DNA from: a virus
DNA length: 40,515 nucleotides
Virus record (IMG/VR): IMGVR_UViG_3300010396_000031
Coordinates: 1 to 40,515 of that record
Reading direction: 5' to 3' (one strand)
The position numbers and the translations under genes are program-made. Numbering within the stretch: position 1 is the stretch's first letter; every line of letters begins with the position of its first letter. This document shows positions 1 through 5,593 of this stretch, in pieces. The notes below the pieces were generated by a model. It was given only the letters and a program-made list of their open reading frames with translations, ran no database searches and was not told where the DNA came from.

Positions 1-123
1 CCGTAGCCTTGCGCGTCCGCCTTGCTGACCGGCAGCGTCATGCGCCCCTCGATCCATTCGCCGGACGAGTGCAGGAGCCGCGTGTCGAGTACGATTTCGT
101 CACGCTCGCTCGGGTCGGTCATC
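1..123. repeat. Terminal direct repeat, left copy
   Basis: These 123 bases are identical to the last 123 bases of the window. Position 1 corresponds to 40393. The recombinase reading frame continues in phase from one copy into the other. This is what a circular or circularly permuted molecule looks like after linear assembly. A true short terminal repeat of the packaged DNA is possible but less likely, because the repeat lies inside a gene. Confidence 0.95.
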
Positions 124-302
124 TGCACGACCGAGATACCGTTCGCCGACAACGCCTCACGGCAGGCGTCCCAACAGGAGGCGAGGTCCGCGTAACGCGA
201 GTTGAAGTGCGGGTTTTTGGCGTCCTTGCGGGCGCCCCCGATCTTGCCTTGCGCCAACGCGAGCGCGGGCGCGATGTTCGCAATGCTGTCACTCGTTTTC
301 AT
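1..302 (-). CDS. erf: ERF-family single-strand annealing protein (N-terminal part, continues at 40392)
   Basis: This is the start of a 207-residue protein whose remainder is read at 40392-40071. ERF proteins anneal complementary single strands during phage recombination or genome circularisation. ATG at 302-300 follows an AAGGAGA ribosome site at good spacing. Visible family features are KNPHFNSRYADL near residues 29-40 and, on the far side of the joint, GSALTYARRYGL (101-112) followed by an acidic DDDGN. The upstream 40-residue gene overlaps its start, and the next gene (YqaJ nuclease) overlaps its stop by ATGA. This gives an exonuclease plus annealase pair like lambda Red. The identification is strong. 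Only the split by the window ends is artificial. Confidence 0.93.
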   Translation of the reverse strand, partial: MKTSDSIANIAPALALAQGKIGGARKDAKNPHFNSRYADLASCWDACREALSANGISVVQMTDPSERDEIVLDTRLLHSSGEWIEGRMTLPVSKADAQGY

Positions 303-411
303 CGTCTCTCCTTGCGTCTAGCCACTGTTCCAGCCATTGCTCGTACTCAAGCGCGCATTGATGCGCGAGCGCGCCGCCGTCGTCATCCATCGGGATCGGG
401 TCGCGGCTCAT
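289..411 (-). CDS. Small acidic phage protein, 40 aa
   Basis: This is a 40-residue ORF (begins MSRDPIPMDDDGG, ends DARRDDENE) with no domain I recognise. Its ATG at 411-409 overlaps the stop of the preceding 75-aa gene as ATGA, and its own end overlaps the ERF start. Such tight coupling on both sides is the main reason to accept it. It contains a central Glu/Trp/Leu-rich stretch (LEYEQWLEQWLD) that could form one amphipathic helix. A longer in-frame start exists at 498 but would run through the upstream gene in another frame and gives Arg-rich nonsense. Function unknown. Confidence 0.6.
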   Translation of the reverse strand: MSRDPIPMDDDGGALAHQCALEYEQWLEQWLDARRDDENE

Positions 412-635
412 TGCTCTACCTCGCGCCCGCGCTCCGGCGCAGGGACGAAGCGTTGAATCGTCGGCTTCACTTTGCGAGGCGCGCGCTTGCGGACGCATAG
501 GACATCGGCGCGGGAGCCGTTGACGAGCTCGACGCGGATGTCGTACTCATTCGTAACCATGCTTCCCGCGTAGGCGATCAGCGCATCCTTGATCTGCTGT
601 TCGCCGAGTTGGAACATGAACGTGCGCTTTGCCAT
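408..635 (-). CDS. Hypothetical early protein, 75 aa
   Basis: A 75-residue protein begins MAKRTFMFQLGEQQ. Two ATGs stand side by side (638 and 635) behind AGGAGG. The second has the normal spacing and is chosen. The sequence mixes beta-like hydrophobic stretches (YDIRVELVNGSRADVLCV) with a basic C-terminus (RKRAPRKVKPTIQRF), suggesting a small nucleic-acid- or protein-binding fold, but no family is recognised. It sits in the leftward early operon between a 37-aa membrane peptide and the 40-aa gene, overlapping the latter by ATGA. Confidence 0.7.
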   Translation of the reverse strand: MAKRTFMFQLGEQQIKDALIAYAGSMVTNEYDIRVELVNGSRADVLCVRKRAPRKVKPTIQRFVPAPERGREVEQ

Positions 636-643
636 CATTCCTC

Positions 644-757
644 CTAGTAGCTCGCAATCGGCGAGCGCGTGAGCCACGCGACGACGAGCGCCAGCGCGAT
701 GACGATGAGCACCACGCGGTTGTAGCGCTTCAAGGCGTGGAGCGGGTCGCGGGTCAT
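644..757 (-). CDS. Single-pass membrane peptide, 37 aa
   Basis: A 37-codon ORF starts MTRDPLHALKRYNR and continues into one hydrophobic segment, VVLIVIALALVVAWL (about residues 15-29), with a short polar tail. Its ATG at 757 overlaps the stop of the J-domain gene (ATGA), so translation is probably coupled. Basic residues precede the helix, predicting N-terminus in. About 61 bp of it is duplicated, with four differences, inside the small ORF at 1326-1460, which keeps the N-terminus but loses the hydrophobic core. Function unknown. Small membrane peptides are common in early phage regions. Confidence 0.65.
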   Translation of the reverse strand: MTRDPLHALKRYNRVVLIVIALALVVAWLTRSPIASY

Positions 758-1329
758 GGCGCAGCCTCGCGCATAGCCTCGTCCCTCGCCGCATTGAGTT
801 CCGTCATCGCCTCGTGTGAGCCGCCGCGGTCCGGGTGATGCTTCGCCGCCAGTGCCCGATATGCCTTGTCGATGTCAGCGACCGAGGGTTGTAGGCTGCC
901 GAAGCCGAACACGTCGCGCCATCCACGTTTGCCGGGCGGCGCGGGCAGTGCGCGGAATCCGCGAAACGACGCCTTGACCAGCGCGAGCGTCCCGTGTCGC
1001 AATTCGACACGCCGCGCCTCGATGATGTAGTGGATCGCCTGCAAATTGGCCTCGACGCTTGTATAGCGATCCACGGGAATGCAGACCTGATCGCCATCCC
1101 AAATGAACCAAGCCGCGACGCCTGGATCGTCCGGCCGCGTCGCCCCAAGCGTGACATTGCTCGACAGCACGACGTCGGTCAGCTTCCTGTGGCTATCGCT
1201 GCCGAACAAACGCAATGAGCGGTCCACGTTGTCCAACGCAGCGGCAAGCGTGACCTTGAATCGGCCGCTCTCGCGCGAGCGATGCCGCGGGATGATGTCG
1301 GGCCAACAGAGCGGATGCGCTGGAATCAC
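754..1329 (-). CDS. Phage J-domain protein, 191 aa
   Basis: A 191-residue protein carries a C-terminal J-domain (about residues 138-187) with the diagnostic HPD at 165-167 (KHHPDRGG), the motif that stimulates Hsp70/DnaK ATPase. The N-terminal 130 residues match an arrangement I know from phages and plasmids: an MIPAHPLCWP start, a central LSSNVTLGATRPDDPGVAAW segment, then a short Pro-rich link before the J-domain. It therefore probably recruits host DnaK to a phage process. The partner cannot be named. The start is GTG at 1329, overlapping the previous stop as GTGA. A strong call for the domain, function inferred. Confidence 0.88.
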   Translation of the reverse strand: MIPAHPLCWPDIIPRHRSRESGRFKVTLAAALDNVDRSLRLFGSDSHRKLTDVVLSSNVTLGATRPDDPGVAAWFIWDGDQVCIPVDRYTSVEANLQAIHYIIEARRVELRHGTLALVKASFRGFRALPAPPGKRGWRDVFGFGSLQPSVADIDKAYRALAAKHHPDRGGSHEAMTELNAARDEAMREAAP

Positions 1330-1460
1330 GCCGCCTCCTGTTCCTGCACCGGCCGCGCGTTTTGCCGCTCGCTCCTGCGCGCCCGCTGCGCCAGCGCGAT
1401 CACGATGAGCACCACGCGGTTGTGGCGCTTGAGGGCGTGGAGCGGGTCAGGCGCGCGCAT
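1326..1460 (-). CDS. Chimeric small early protein, 44 aa
   Basis: A 44-codon ORF starts MRAPDPLHALKRHNR. Its first half is nearly the same as the membrane peptide at 644-757, but after IALA the hydrophobic core is replaced by an Arg/Glu-rich tail (QRARRSERQ) encoded by DNA identical to part of the gene at 1719-1880. ATG at 1460 overlaps the end of the 91-aa gene, and its stop overlaps the J-domain GTG start. It may be a functional peptide or a recombination scar kept open because it couples translation of its neighbours. Confidence 0.5.
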   Translation of the reverse strand: MRAPDPLHALKRHNRVVLIVIALAQRARRSERQNARPVQEQEAA

Positions 1461-1722
1461 CAGATTCTTCCGGGCGCGTCGCGTCGATCACGCCTACCGC
1501 AAACTCCGGCAGCCGATCTTGGAAGTGCGTGCCTTTCTCCCTGTAGCAATTTGGGACGCTCACTTTCGTGAATGCGCCCGATTGCGTAGGCGACGTCCAT
1601 GTTCCAATCGAGTATCTGGTGACGACCTTTGCATCGTCGAGCATCCAGCATTTCTTGACGCCGAGCGGATTGCGGTCGTTGTAGAAGTCGTCTATGCAAC
1701 CTCGGCAATGTTTATCGTTCAC
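1447..1722 (-). CDS. Cys-containing hypothetical early protein, 91 aa
   Basis: A 91-residue protein begins VNDKHCRGCIDDFYND. The CxxC pair at residues 6-9, with C26 and C59, suggests a small metal site or disulphides. GTG at 1722 is chosen because it overlaps the upstream stop (GTGA) and is preceded by GGGAGA. A longer in-frame reading to 2070 runs through the upstream genes and is Arg/Thr-rich noise. The composition (Tyr, Trp, Phe-rich centre) is that of a folded protein. No family recognised. Confidence 0.65.
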   Translation of the reverse strand: MNDKHCRGCIDDFYNDRNPLGVKKCWMLDDAKVVTRYSIGTWTSPTQSGAFTKVSVPNCYREKGTHFQDRLPEFAVGVIDATRPEESDARA

Positions 1723-1880
1723 GGGTTTATCTCCCTCGTCTCCCGTTGCCGCTCGCTCCTGCGCGCCCGCTGTGCCGCCTGTGCGCGCCGCTCCTGGCGC
1801 TTGCGAAACTCCCGCGAGTCGAACGTGTGCGAGTGCGCGGGCGCGTATTGCCACTTGCGATCGAGTAGGCGCGCGGTCAT
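1719..1880 (-). CDS. Basic small early protein, 53 aa
   Basis: A 53-residue, strongly basic protein begins MTARLLDRKWQYAPAHSHTF and has an Arg/Gln/Ala-rich second half with helix-forming heptads. The ATG at 1880 overlaps the previous stop (ATGA) and the stop overlaps the next GTG, so it is sealed into the operon. Its end carries the GGGAGA ribosome site of the next gene. A 27-bp stretch (1746-1772) is identical to 1362-1388. Possibly nucleic-acid binding by charge only. No family recognised. Confidence 0.55.
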   Translation of the reverse strand: MTARLLDRKWQYAPAHSHTFDSREFRKRQERRAQAAQRARRSERQRETREINP

Positions 1881-2146
1881 GGCTTGTTCCGAACGAGGTA
1901 GTCGCGGCAGGCTTCCACCGCGTCATACAGTTCCATATCGTCATCCCACGCATTGACCAATCGCCGCAGCAAACCATAGGCTTCGTCCTCCGCTGACGGT
2001 GGTTGATACGTCGCCCTCGGGCACACCCTGAAACGCGCTCCGATAGGTCGGTCATCCGCAAAATCGGCAAGATGATGACTATCGATCGGTTGGCCGCAGT
2101 TTCGGCATGGCGGTATGAACACTGGCATTTTCACTCCGTCACTCAT
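1877..2146 (-). CDS. Small Cys/His-containing early protein, 89 aa
   Basis: An 89-residue protein begins MSDGVKMPVFIPPCRNCGQP. CxxC at residues 14-17, histidines at 24-25 and a later Cys (42) could form a zinc knuckle. The C-terminal half is an acidic helix (EAYGLLRRLVNAWDDDMELYDAVEACRDYL has the pattern, split here by Asp run). ATG at 2146 follows GGAGG, and both ends overlap neighbours by four bases. No named family. Role in the early leftward operon unknown. Confidence 0.68.
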   Translation of the reverse strand: MSDGVKMPVFIPPCRNCGQPIDSHHLADFADDRPIGARFRVCPRATYQPPSAEDEAYGLLRRLVNAWDDDMELYDAVEACRDYLVRNKP

Positions 2147-2379
2147 ACCGCCTCCGTCGTCGGTCGCGTGCTGAAATCCCACCAGCGCTCGCCGCATCCG
2201 CACACGAACAGCGGTATGCCGCACGCCGTCTCGCGCGTGATCCCCTGCGTCGCGTGGCAGACCGGGCACTCGTCGCCATCGTCCACGCGTTGCACGTAGC
2301 GTTCGTATGCCTCGTCCGCGTCTGGCTCGTAGCGCGGCTCCGGCGGGTCGAGCGGCGGCTCGGGGTATGCGTAGCTCAT
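2143..2379 (-). CDS. Zinc-ribbon-like early protein, 78 aa
   Basis: A 78-residue protein has a Pro/Asp/Tyr-rich N-terminus (MSYAYPEPPLDPPEP) and a C-terminal zinc-ribbon-like core: CPVC at residues 38-41 and CGCG near residue 62, followed by ERWWDF. Overlapping ATGA junctions lie on both sides. Four suitably spaced cysteines support metal binding. Whether it binds nucleic acid or protein is not visible. Confidence 0.7.
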   Translation of the reverse strand: MSYAYPEPPLDPPEPRYEPDADEAYERYVQRVDDGDECPVCHATQGITRETACGIPLFVCGCGERWWDFSTRPTTEAV

Positions 2380-3182
2380 TCGGCCTCCACAAATTCGCCG
2401 TCGTCGCCGAGCGAGTACCAGACGTCGGCCTTGATGCCGTCGCCGACCTTCGCCGCTCGGATGTGGCGGATGTTTCCCTGGGCACCGCGATTGACGAGTA
2501 CGATCGCGCCGCCGACTCCGGCGCGTGCTTTGCTCGCGGCGCCCGTAGCGATTGCGACAGAGGCAGTACCGGATACCTCAGCCGCGGACCGGTTGCCCGT
2601 GTTGATCGCCGCGGACTGCTCGCCCGTGTTGATCGCCGCGGACTGGTGGCCCATGTTGGTCGCCGCGGACCGGTAGCCCATGTTGGTCGCCACGGACCGG
2701 TTGCCCATGTTGGTCGCCGCGGACCGGTAGCCCATGTTGATCGCTGCGGACTGGTCGCCCGTGTTGGATTCTTTTTTCGTGCTGTCTACGCGGGCGAGGA
2801 TCCACTCCTCCGTGCGCGAGACGATGTCGGGAATCCGCAACTCGGCGACGATCTCCAGTGATGCGGTAGCGAATTTCGTGTCGGACTCATCGCCGCGGTC
2901 GATGGAACCGCTCGCCCTCACCATTGCGTAGCGGCTATCGCTCGGCGGGTAATAGCTGAACACGTCGAGCGGAAACTCGCAGGCGTGGAATCCGCCGGAC
3001 GCACAGCGCACGACCGCGCCATCGTGCGTATAGGTCTTGCCCACCTCGTACTGGAAGCCGCGACACTGGAAGTTCGCGTCGAACCCCTTGAACGCGACGA
3101 TCGGCGCGGCGCCGCCGGGCGCGCATTCGACTGCCGCCGGATCCTCCTTCGCGGCCGCCTTCGCCGCACCACGCTTTGCCAT
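2376..3182 (-). CDS. DUF7666-like protein with 9-residue repeats, 268 aa
   Basis: First gene of the leftward operon: a 268-residue protein. Residues about 20-140 resemble the DUF7666 phage domain (KGFDANFQCRGFQYEVGK, then GFHACEFPLDVFSYY). The C-terminal third holds seven tandem 9-residue units of type N-x-G-x-R/Q-S-A-A-x plus two degenerate ones, likely a repetitive beta-helix rod. The chosen ATG at 3182 follows AAGGAGA. A longer frame to 3266 would cross the promoter. It ends with an acidic GDDGEFVEAE tail. Function is not known for the family as far as I can recall. Position directly behind the early promoter suggests abundant expression on infection. Confidence 0.78.
   Translation of the reverse strand: MAKRGAAKAAAKEDPAAVECAPGGAAPIVAFKGFDANFQCRGFQYEVGKTYTHDGAVVRCASGGFHACEFPLDVFSYYPPSDSRYAMVRASGSIDRGDESDTKFATASLEIVAELRIPDIVSRTEEWILARVDSTKKESNTGDQSAAINMGYRSAATNMGNRSVATNMGYRSAATNMGHQSAAINTGEQSAAINTGNRSAAEVSGTASVAIATGAASKARAGVGGAIVLVNRGAQGNIRHIRAAKVGDGIKADVWYSLGDDGEFVEAE
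2577..2765 (-). repeat. Seven 27-bp tandem repeats inside the DUF7666-like gene
   Basis: Seven in-frame units of 27 bp encode NTGDQSAAI, NMGYRSAAT, NMGNRSVAT, NMGYRSAAT, NMGHQSAAI, NTGEQSAAI and NTGNRSAAE. The second and fourth units encode identical peptides. The positions that vary are mainly the residues after Gly (D/Y/N/H/E), as expected for a solenoid with exposed variable sites. Copy number could change by slippage without breaking the frame. Confidence 0.9.
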
Positions 3183-3233
3183 CTCGTCTCTCCTTGTCGT
3201 CGGCTCAGGCCAGCCCGAGGACCGATGAAATGG

Positions 3234-3262
3234 ATCGTACGCATATCGGCGGCATATGTCAA
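3234..3262 (-). promoter_or_regulatory. Leftward early promoter (pL-like)
   Basis: On the minus strand TTGACA (3262-3257) is followed after exactly 17 bases by TACGAT (3239-3234), a near-consensus sigma70 promoter. The first gene starts about 45 nt downstream with a good ribosome site. The spacer contains a 17-bp interrupted palindrome with arms CATAT and ATATG (3242-3258), a candidate operator. The rest of 3183-3324 holds no other gene I can see. Confidence 0.85.
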
Positions 3263-3324
3263 GCACATTCTTTGGGCCGCACGTCGGCCTGTTGCGCCAA
3301 TGGCCTACCGGCGCGCGGGTCTAG

Positions 3325-3531
3325 CTAGGGATGCGTCTGACGCGGGGGGGGGGCGGTCGGGCACGGCTCGAGCGAGCCGCACTTCTCGCAGCGCTGCGGC
3401 TTAGGGCCGAGGCTTTCGCGACGCAGGACGATCCGCTGATGCGAGAACCGGCTGTTGGCGATGAGATGGGCGAGGAGGCAACAGGCTTCCTCGCTCGCGC
3501 GTTGTTCCAGACCGGGCTGTCTTTTCGACAT
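3325..3531 (-). CDS. Hypothetical immunity-region protein, 68 aa
   Basis: A 68-residue frame begins MSKRQPGLEQRASEEACC and ends with a CEKCGSLEPC cluster and a Pro-rich tail. It overlaps the last 131 bp of the repressor frame. Its composition (helical LLAHLIANSRF, CxxC) looks more protein-like than the repressor tail read over the same bases. It lies where lambda has rex genes, between the repressor and pL. A run of ten G on the plus strand (3344-3353) lies in its 3' end and could shift its C-terminus. A weak ribosome site lowers confidence. Confidence 0.5.
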   Translation of the reverse strand: MSKRQPGLEQRASEEACCLLAHLIANSRFSHQRIVLRRESLGPKPQRCEKCGSLEPCPTAPPPRQTHP

Positions 3532-3874
3532 GCGCGTTGCTCATTGCCTCGCGCAATTTCTCCCGCTGCCGCAGCTCATGCAGTTCGAGCGCAGCGGCCG
3601 GCGTCATCGCCTCGGGTAGAAATTGTGGGTGGAACTCAGGGTGTAACAATTGCCAAGGCTCGCATCCTAGCGCAACCGCCAGCCGAAAAAAAGTGTCGCC
3701 CATGAATCCCTGCGCGCCACTCTCCAGCCGGGAGATCCCGCCCTGGTCCGATCCGCACGCGCCGCCGAGCTCCGCCTGCGACATGTCCCGACGCTCGCGC
3801 CGACGCTTGATGTTGCGCCCGACCAGCCGTAGCCATTCGCTGTAGTCCACGGCTCCGACATTAGCCGGACGCAT
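3401..3874 (-). CDS. Putative CI-like repressor (XRE helix-turn-helix)
   Basis: A 157-residue protein has an XRE/lambda-repressor-type helix-turn-helix at about residues 15-70 (RRRERRDMSQAELGGACGS, then ISRLESGAQGF). It is transcribed leftward and divergent from the Cro-like gene, the classic repressor position. The C-terminus after about residue 115 is short and Arg/Pro/Ser-rich. There is no S24 peptidase domain, so cleavage-dependent induction as in lambda is unlikely. The start is uncertain: ATG 3874 is chosen, ATG 3934 is possible, and neither has a good ribosome site. The last 44 codons may be out of frame with the true ending. Confidence 0.72.
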   Translation of the reverse strand: MRPANVGAVDYSEWLRLVGRNIKRRRERRDMSQAELGGACGSDQGGISRLESGAQGFMGDTFFRLAVALGCEPWQLLHPEFHPQFLPEAMTPAAALELHELRQREKLREAMSNAHVEKTARSGTTRERGSLLPPRPSHRQQPVLASADRPASRKPRP

Positions 3875-3910
3875 GCTGCGCTGCAACGTGCGGGAAGCAT
3901 TCGAGCCCTC

Positions 3911-3939
3911 TTGACAAAAATATGTGACACCCATAGACT
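3911..3939 (+). promoter_or_regulatory. Rightward early promoter (pR-like)
   Basis: TTGACA at 3911-3916 and TAGACT at 3934-3939 are 17 bp apart. Between them is an interrupted palindrome TATG-N7-CATA (3921-3935). Predicted initiation at about 3945-3947 falls on the GTG start of the Cro-like gene. No clear promoter for the divergent repressor gene was found, so it may need activation by a bound regulator. Confidence 0.75.
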
Positions 3940-3946
3940 GAGCGCC

Positions 3947-4189
3947 GTGATCGAAACGCCACTCCGCCGGCTCCGGATCTCGCGCGGTATCTCGCAAGCC
4001 GAGGTCGGCGCCGCGATCGGTACGGATCAAGGGTACGTCTCGCGCGTCGAGCGCGGGGAGCAGGGCATCTCGCCCGAAATGGCCGCGCGCATCGTGACGT
4101 TCTTCGGGCGCGACGAGATTACCGAGATGCAGATTCTGTACCCCGAGCGGTACGTAGCTGCCGTCCATAGCGCGGCCTCCGGTGATTGA
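3947..4189 (+). CDS. Cro-like XRE regulator, 80 aa
   Basis: An 80-residue protein is almost wholly one XRE helix-turn-helix: LRRLRISRGISQAEVGAAIG then QGYVSRVERGEQGIS. First gene of the rightward early operon and divergent from the repressor, so a Cro role is inferred by position. The GTG at 3947 is preferred because the HTH begins immediately. The upstream in-frame extension would lie inside the promoter. The transcript would have almost no leader. Its end overlaps the CII-like gene. Confidence 0.82.
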   Translation: MIETPLRRLRISRGISQAEVGAAIGTDQGYVSRVERGEQGISPEMAARIVTFFGRDEITEMQILYPERYVAAVHSAASGD

Positions 4190-4499
4190 AGTGGCCGAAC
4201 CCTACGCCGCGCCGCCCGAGCGGGCACGCAAGAATCTTTCCCTTATCTTGCAACGGCTTGCGAGCGCCGGTCAGAAGGCGGTCGGCGAAGAGATCGGCAA
4301 GAGCGAAAGTTGGGTTTCCCGCTGGAAGGCCGACGACGCCGAGACGTTCGCGTGCCTCTTGGCCGCGCTCAGGCTGAAAGTCGTCGACGCGGACGCCAAG
4401 TGCTACGCGGCGGACTACATCGACCACCTGGCGTACTTCGCCCGGCGCGGCATGGACGGTGCGCCCCCGGCGCTCGAATGGGACGACGGCGGCGAATGA
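4182..4499 (+). CDS. CII-like transcriptional activator, 105 aa
   Basis: A 105-residue protein resembles lambda CII: an N-terminal helical region (ARKNLSLILQRLASAG) followed by the helix-turn-helix QKAVGEEIGKSESWVSRWK (about residues 31-49) and FACLLAALRLKVVD. CII activates establishment of lysogeny and integration in lambda. The same is inferred here from sequence and the cro-cII order. GTG at 4182 overlaps the Cro-like stop. A second GTG at 4191 is an alternative. It lacks the paired cysteines of zinc proteins. Confidence 0.78.
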   Translation: MIEVAEPYAAPPERARKNLSLILQRLASAGQKAVGEEIGKSESWVSRWKADDAETFACLLAALRLKVVDADAKCYAADYIDHLAYFARRGMDGAPPALEWDDGGE

Positions 4500-4756
4500 C
4501 CCTTTTTTCACTGCTCGGCAGCGCGCCGGGTCAGGGCTCTCGCCCGCCATTGTCCGAACGACGCGCGCCCAGCGTCCGTACGGGACCGAACACAACTCCG
4601 CCGCGCGGCCACAACAGCACTCGACAGCCGGTCGAGGGTCGCGCGGAATTTTCTTCGTATCACGGCGACGACACGATGCGCGGGCTCGTCTACCTGCTGA
4701 TCGTCGCGATCTGCGCGTACGGCGCGCTGGCGTGGCTGCTGTGGCCGACGCGGTGA
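4496..4756 (+). CDS. Small membrane protein, 86 aa
   Basis: ATG at 4496 overlaps the CII-like stop (ATGA). The first 60 residues are Arg/Pro/Gly-rich and low in structure. The last 26 (MRGLVYLLIVAICAYGALAW...) form a single hydrophobic helix. It is possible that only the terminal part, starting at ATG 4676, is the true gene and that the segment before it is leader or intergenic sequence. The end overlaps the next GTG. No family recognised. Confidence 0.45.
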   Translation: MTLFSLLGSAPGQGSRPPLSERRAPSVRTGPNTTPPRGHNSTRQPVEGRAEFSSYHGDDTMRGLVYLLIVAICAYGALAWLLWPTR

Positions 4757-5064
4757 CCGACCTCGACACCGAGATCGCGCGGCTCGAACGCGAGCTCTAC
4801 CGGCTCAAGGCGCAGCGCACGGAGATCCATCGAGCCGAGCACTGCCGGCGCATCCACGCCGATCCGGCGGTGCGCGCCAAGCAGGCGGCGTCGATGAAGG
4901 CCACGTGGAGCGATCCCGAGAAGCGCGCGCGCATGGTCGCGGCGATGAACACGGCGGCGGGACATGCAAAGCGATCCGCCGCCGCGCGCGCTGCGGCGAA
5001 GAAACGGCACCGCAAGGGCGAGCCGCCGCCGATCCCGACGCTGGCTGAACTGGTTGGCGCATGA
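4753..5064 (+). CDS. Basic coiled-coil protein with NUMOD-like repeats, 103 aa
   Basis: A 103-residue basic protein starts VTDLDTEIARLERELYRLK, a short coiled coil. Two segments of the type RRIHADPAVRAKQAASMKA and TWSDPEKRARMVAAMNTA resemble the helical DNA-binding repeats next to homing endonuclease domains, but no HNH or GIY-YIG nuclease follows. A small DNA-binding protein is plausible. The GTG start overlaps the preceding stop. Confidence 0.62.
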   Translation: MTDLDTEIARLERELYRLKAQRTEIHRAEHCRRIHADPAVRAKQAASMKATWSDPEKRARMVAAMNTAAGHAKRSAAARAAAKKRHRKGEPPPIPTLAELVGA

Positions 5065-5147
5065 GCCTCGGCCACGTCGTGTACGTCGTCTGCGCCGTCG
5101 TCTTCGTGCTCCTGATCGTGTGGGGCATGCGAGAGGACGACGAATGA
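5061..5147 (+). CDS. Tiny membrane peptide, 28 aa
   Basis: A 28-codon ORF begins MSLGHVVYVVCAVVFVLLIV and ends WGMREDDE: one transmembrane helix with an acidic tail. It overlaps its neighbours by four bases at both ends (ATGA), which supports it being translated. Function unknown. Confidence 0.55.
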   Translation: MSLGHVVYVVCAVVFVLLIVWGMREDDE

Positions 5148-5593
5148 CCCGCGCCGGATCGCTGCGCTGGACCGAGGACGAGTGGCGCGAGCACTGTCTG
5201 CGGAAGCATGCGGATGTCAATTCCGTGGCTGCACCGCGCCGTCAGCCGCGCGGGGGCATCGTCGAGCGCGTCTACGAGCGCGACGTGCTCAAGGGCGTGC
5301 TGCGGGCGCTGGAGCTGCATCCGCGGGTCGCGTGGGCGGCGCGCATGAACGTCGTGGCGCAGAAGATCGACGATCGCTTCGTGCGCGCCGGCTTCCCCGG
5401 TCTATCAGACGTGGTCGGCATGCTACGGGACGGACGCTTCCTCGCCGTCGAAGTGAAACGCCCCGGCGGTCAGCCCACGACGGCGCAGGTTGAGTTTCTC
5501 GGGCTCGTCTCGCGCAGCGGCGGCGTCGCGTTCGTCGCGCGATCGGTCGAGGACGTGATGCGCGGGCTGGCGGACGAGCCGAGGGCCGCATGA
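5144..5593 (+). CDS. VRR-NUC domain nuclease, 149 aa
   Basis: A 149-residue protein has a VRR-NUC (PD-(D/E)xK) core in its second half. GFPGLSDVVGML supplies the Asp, FLAVEVKRPGG supplies the E-x-K, and TTAQVEFLGLVSRSGGVAFV the C-terminal helix-strand. Phage enzymes of this type are structure-specific nucleases, possibly Holliday-junction resolvases. The N-terminal 70 residues are basic (RRQPRGGIVERVYERD) and may bind DNA. ATG at 5144 overlaps the preceding stop. The placement just before replication genes fits a recombination or replication role. Confidence 0.85.
   Translation: MTRAGSLRWTEDEWREHCLRKHADVNSVAAPRRQPRGGIVERVYERDVLKGVLRALELHPRVAWAARMNVVAQKIDDRFVRAGFPGLSDVVGMLRDGRFLAVEVKRPGGQPTTAQVEFLGLVSRSGGVAFVARSVEDVMRGLADEPRAA

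Noticed and set aside
4248-4261. TTGC-N6-TTGC, the lambda CII-binding pattern, inside the CII-like gene
   Set aside because: About one such match is expected by chance in 40 kb. It points rightward and no suitable -10 follows at the needed distance.
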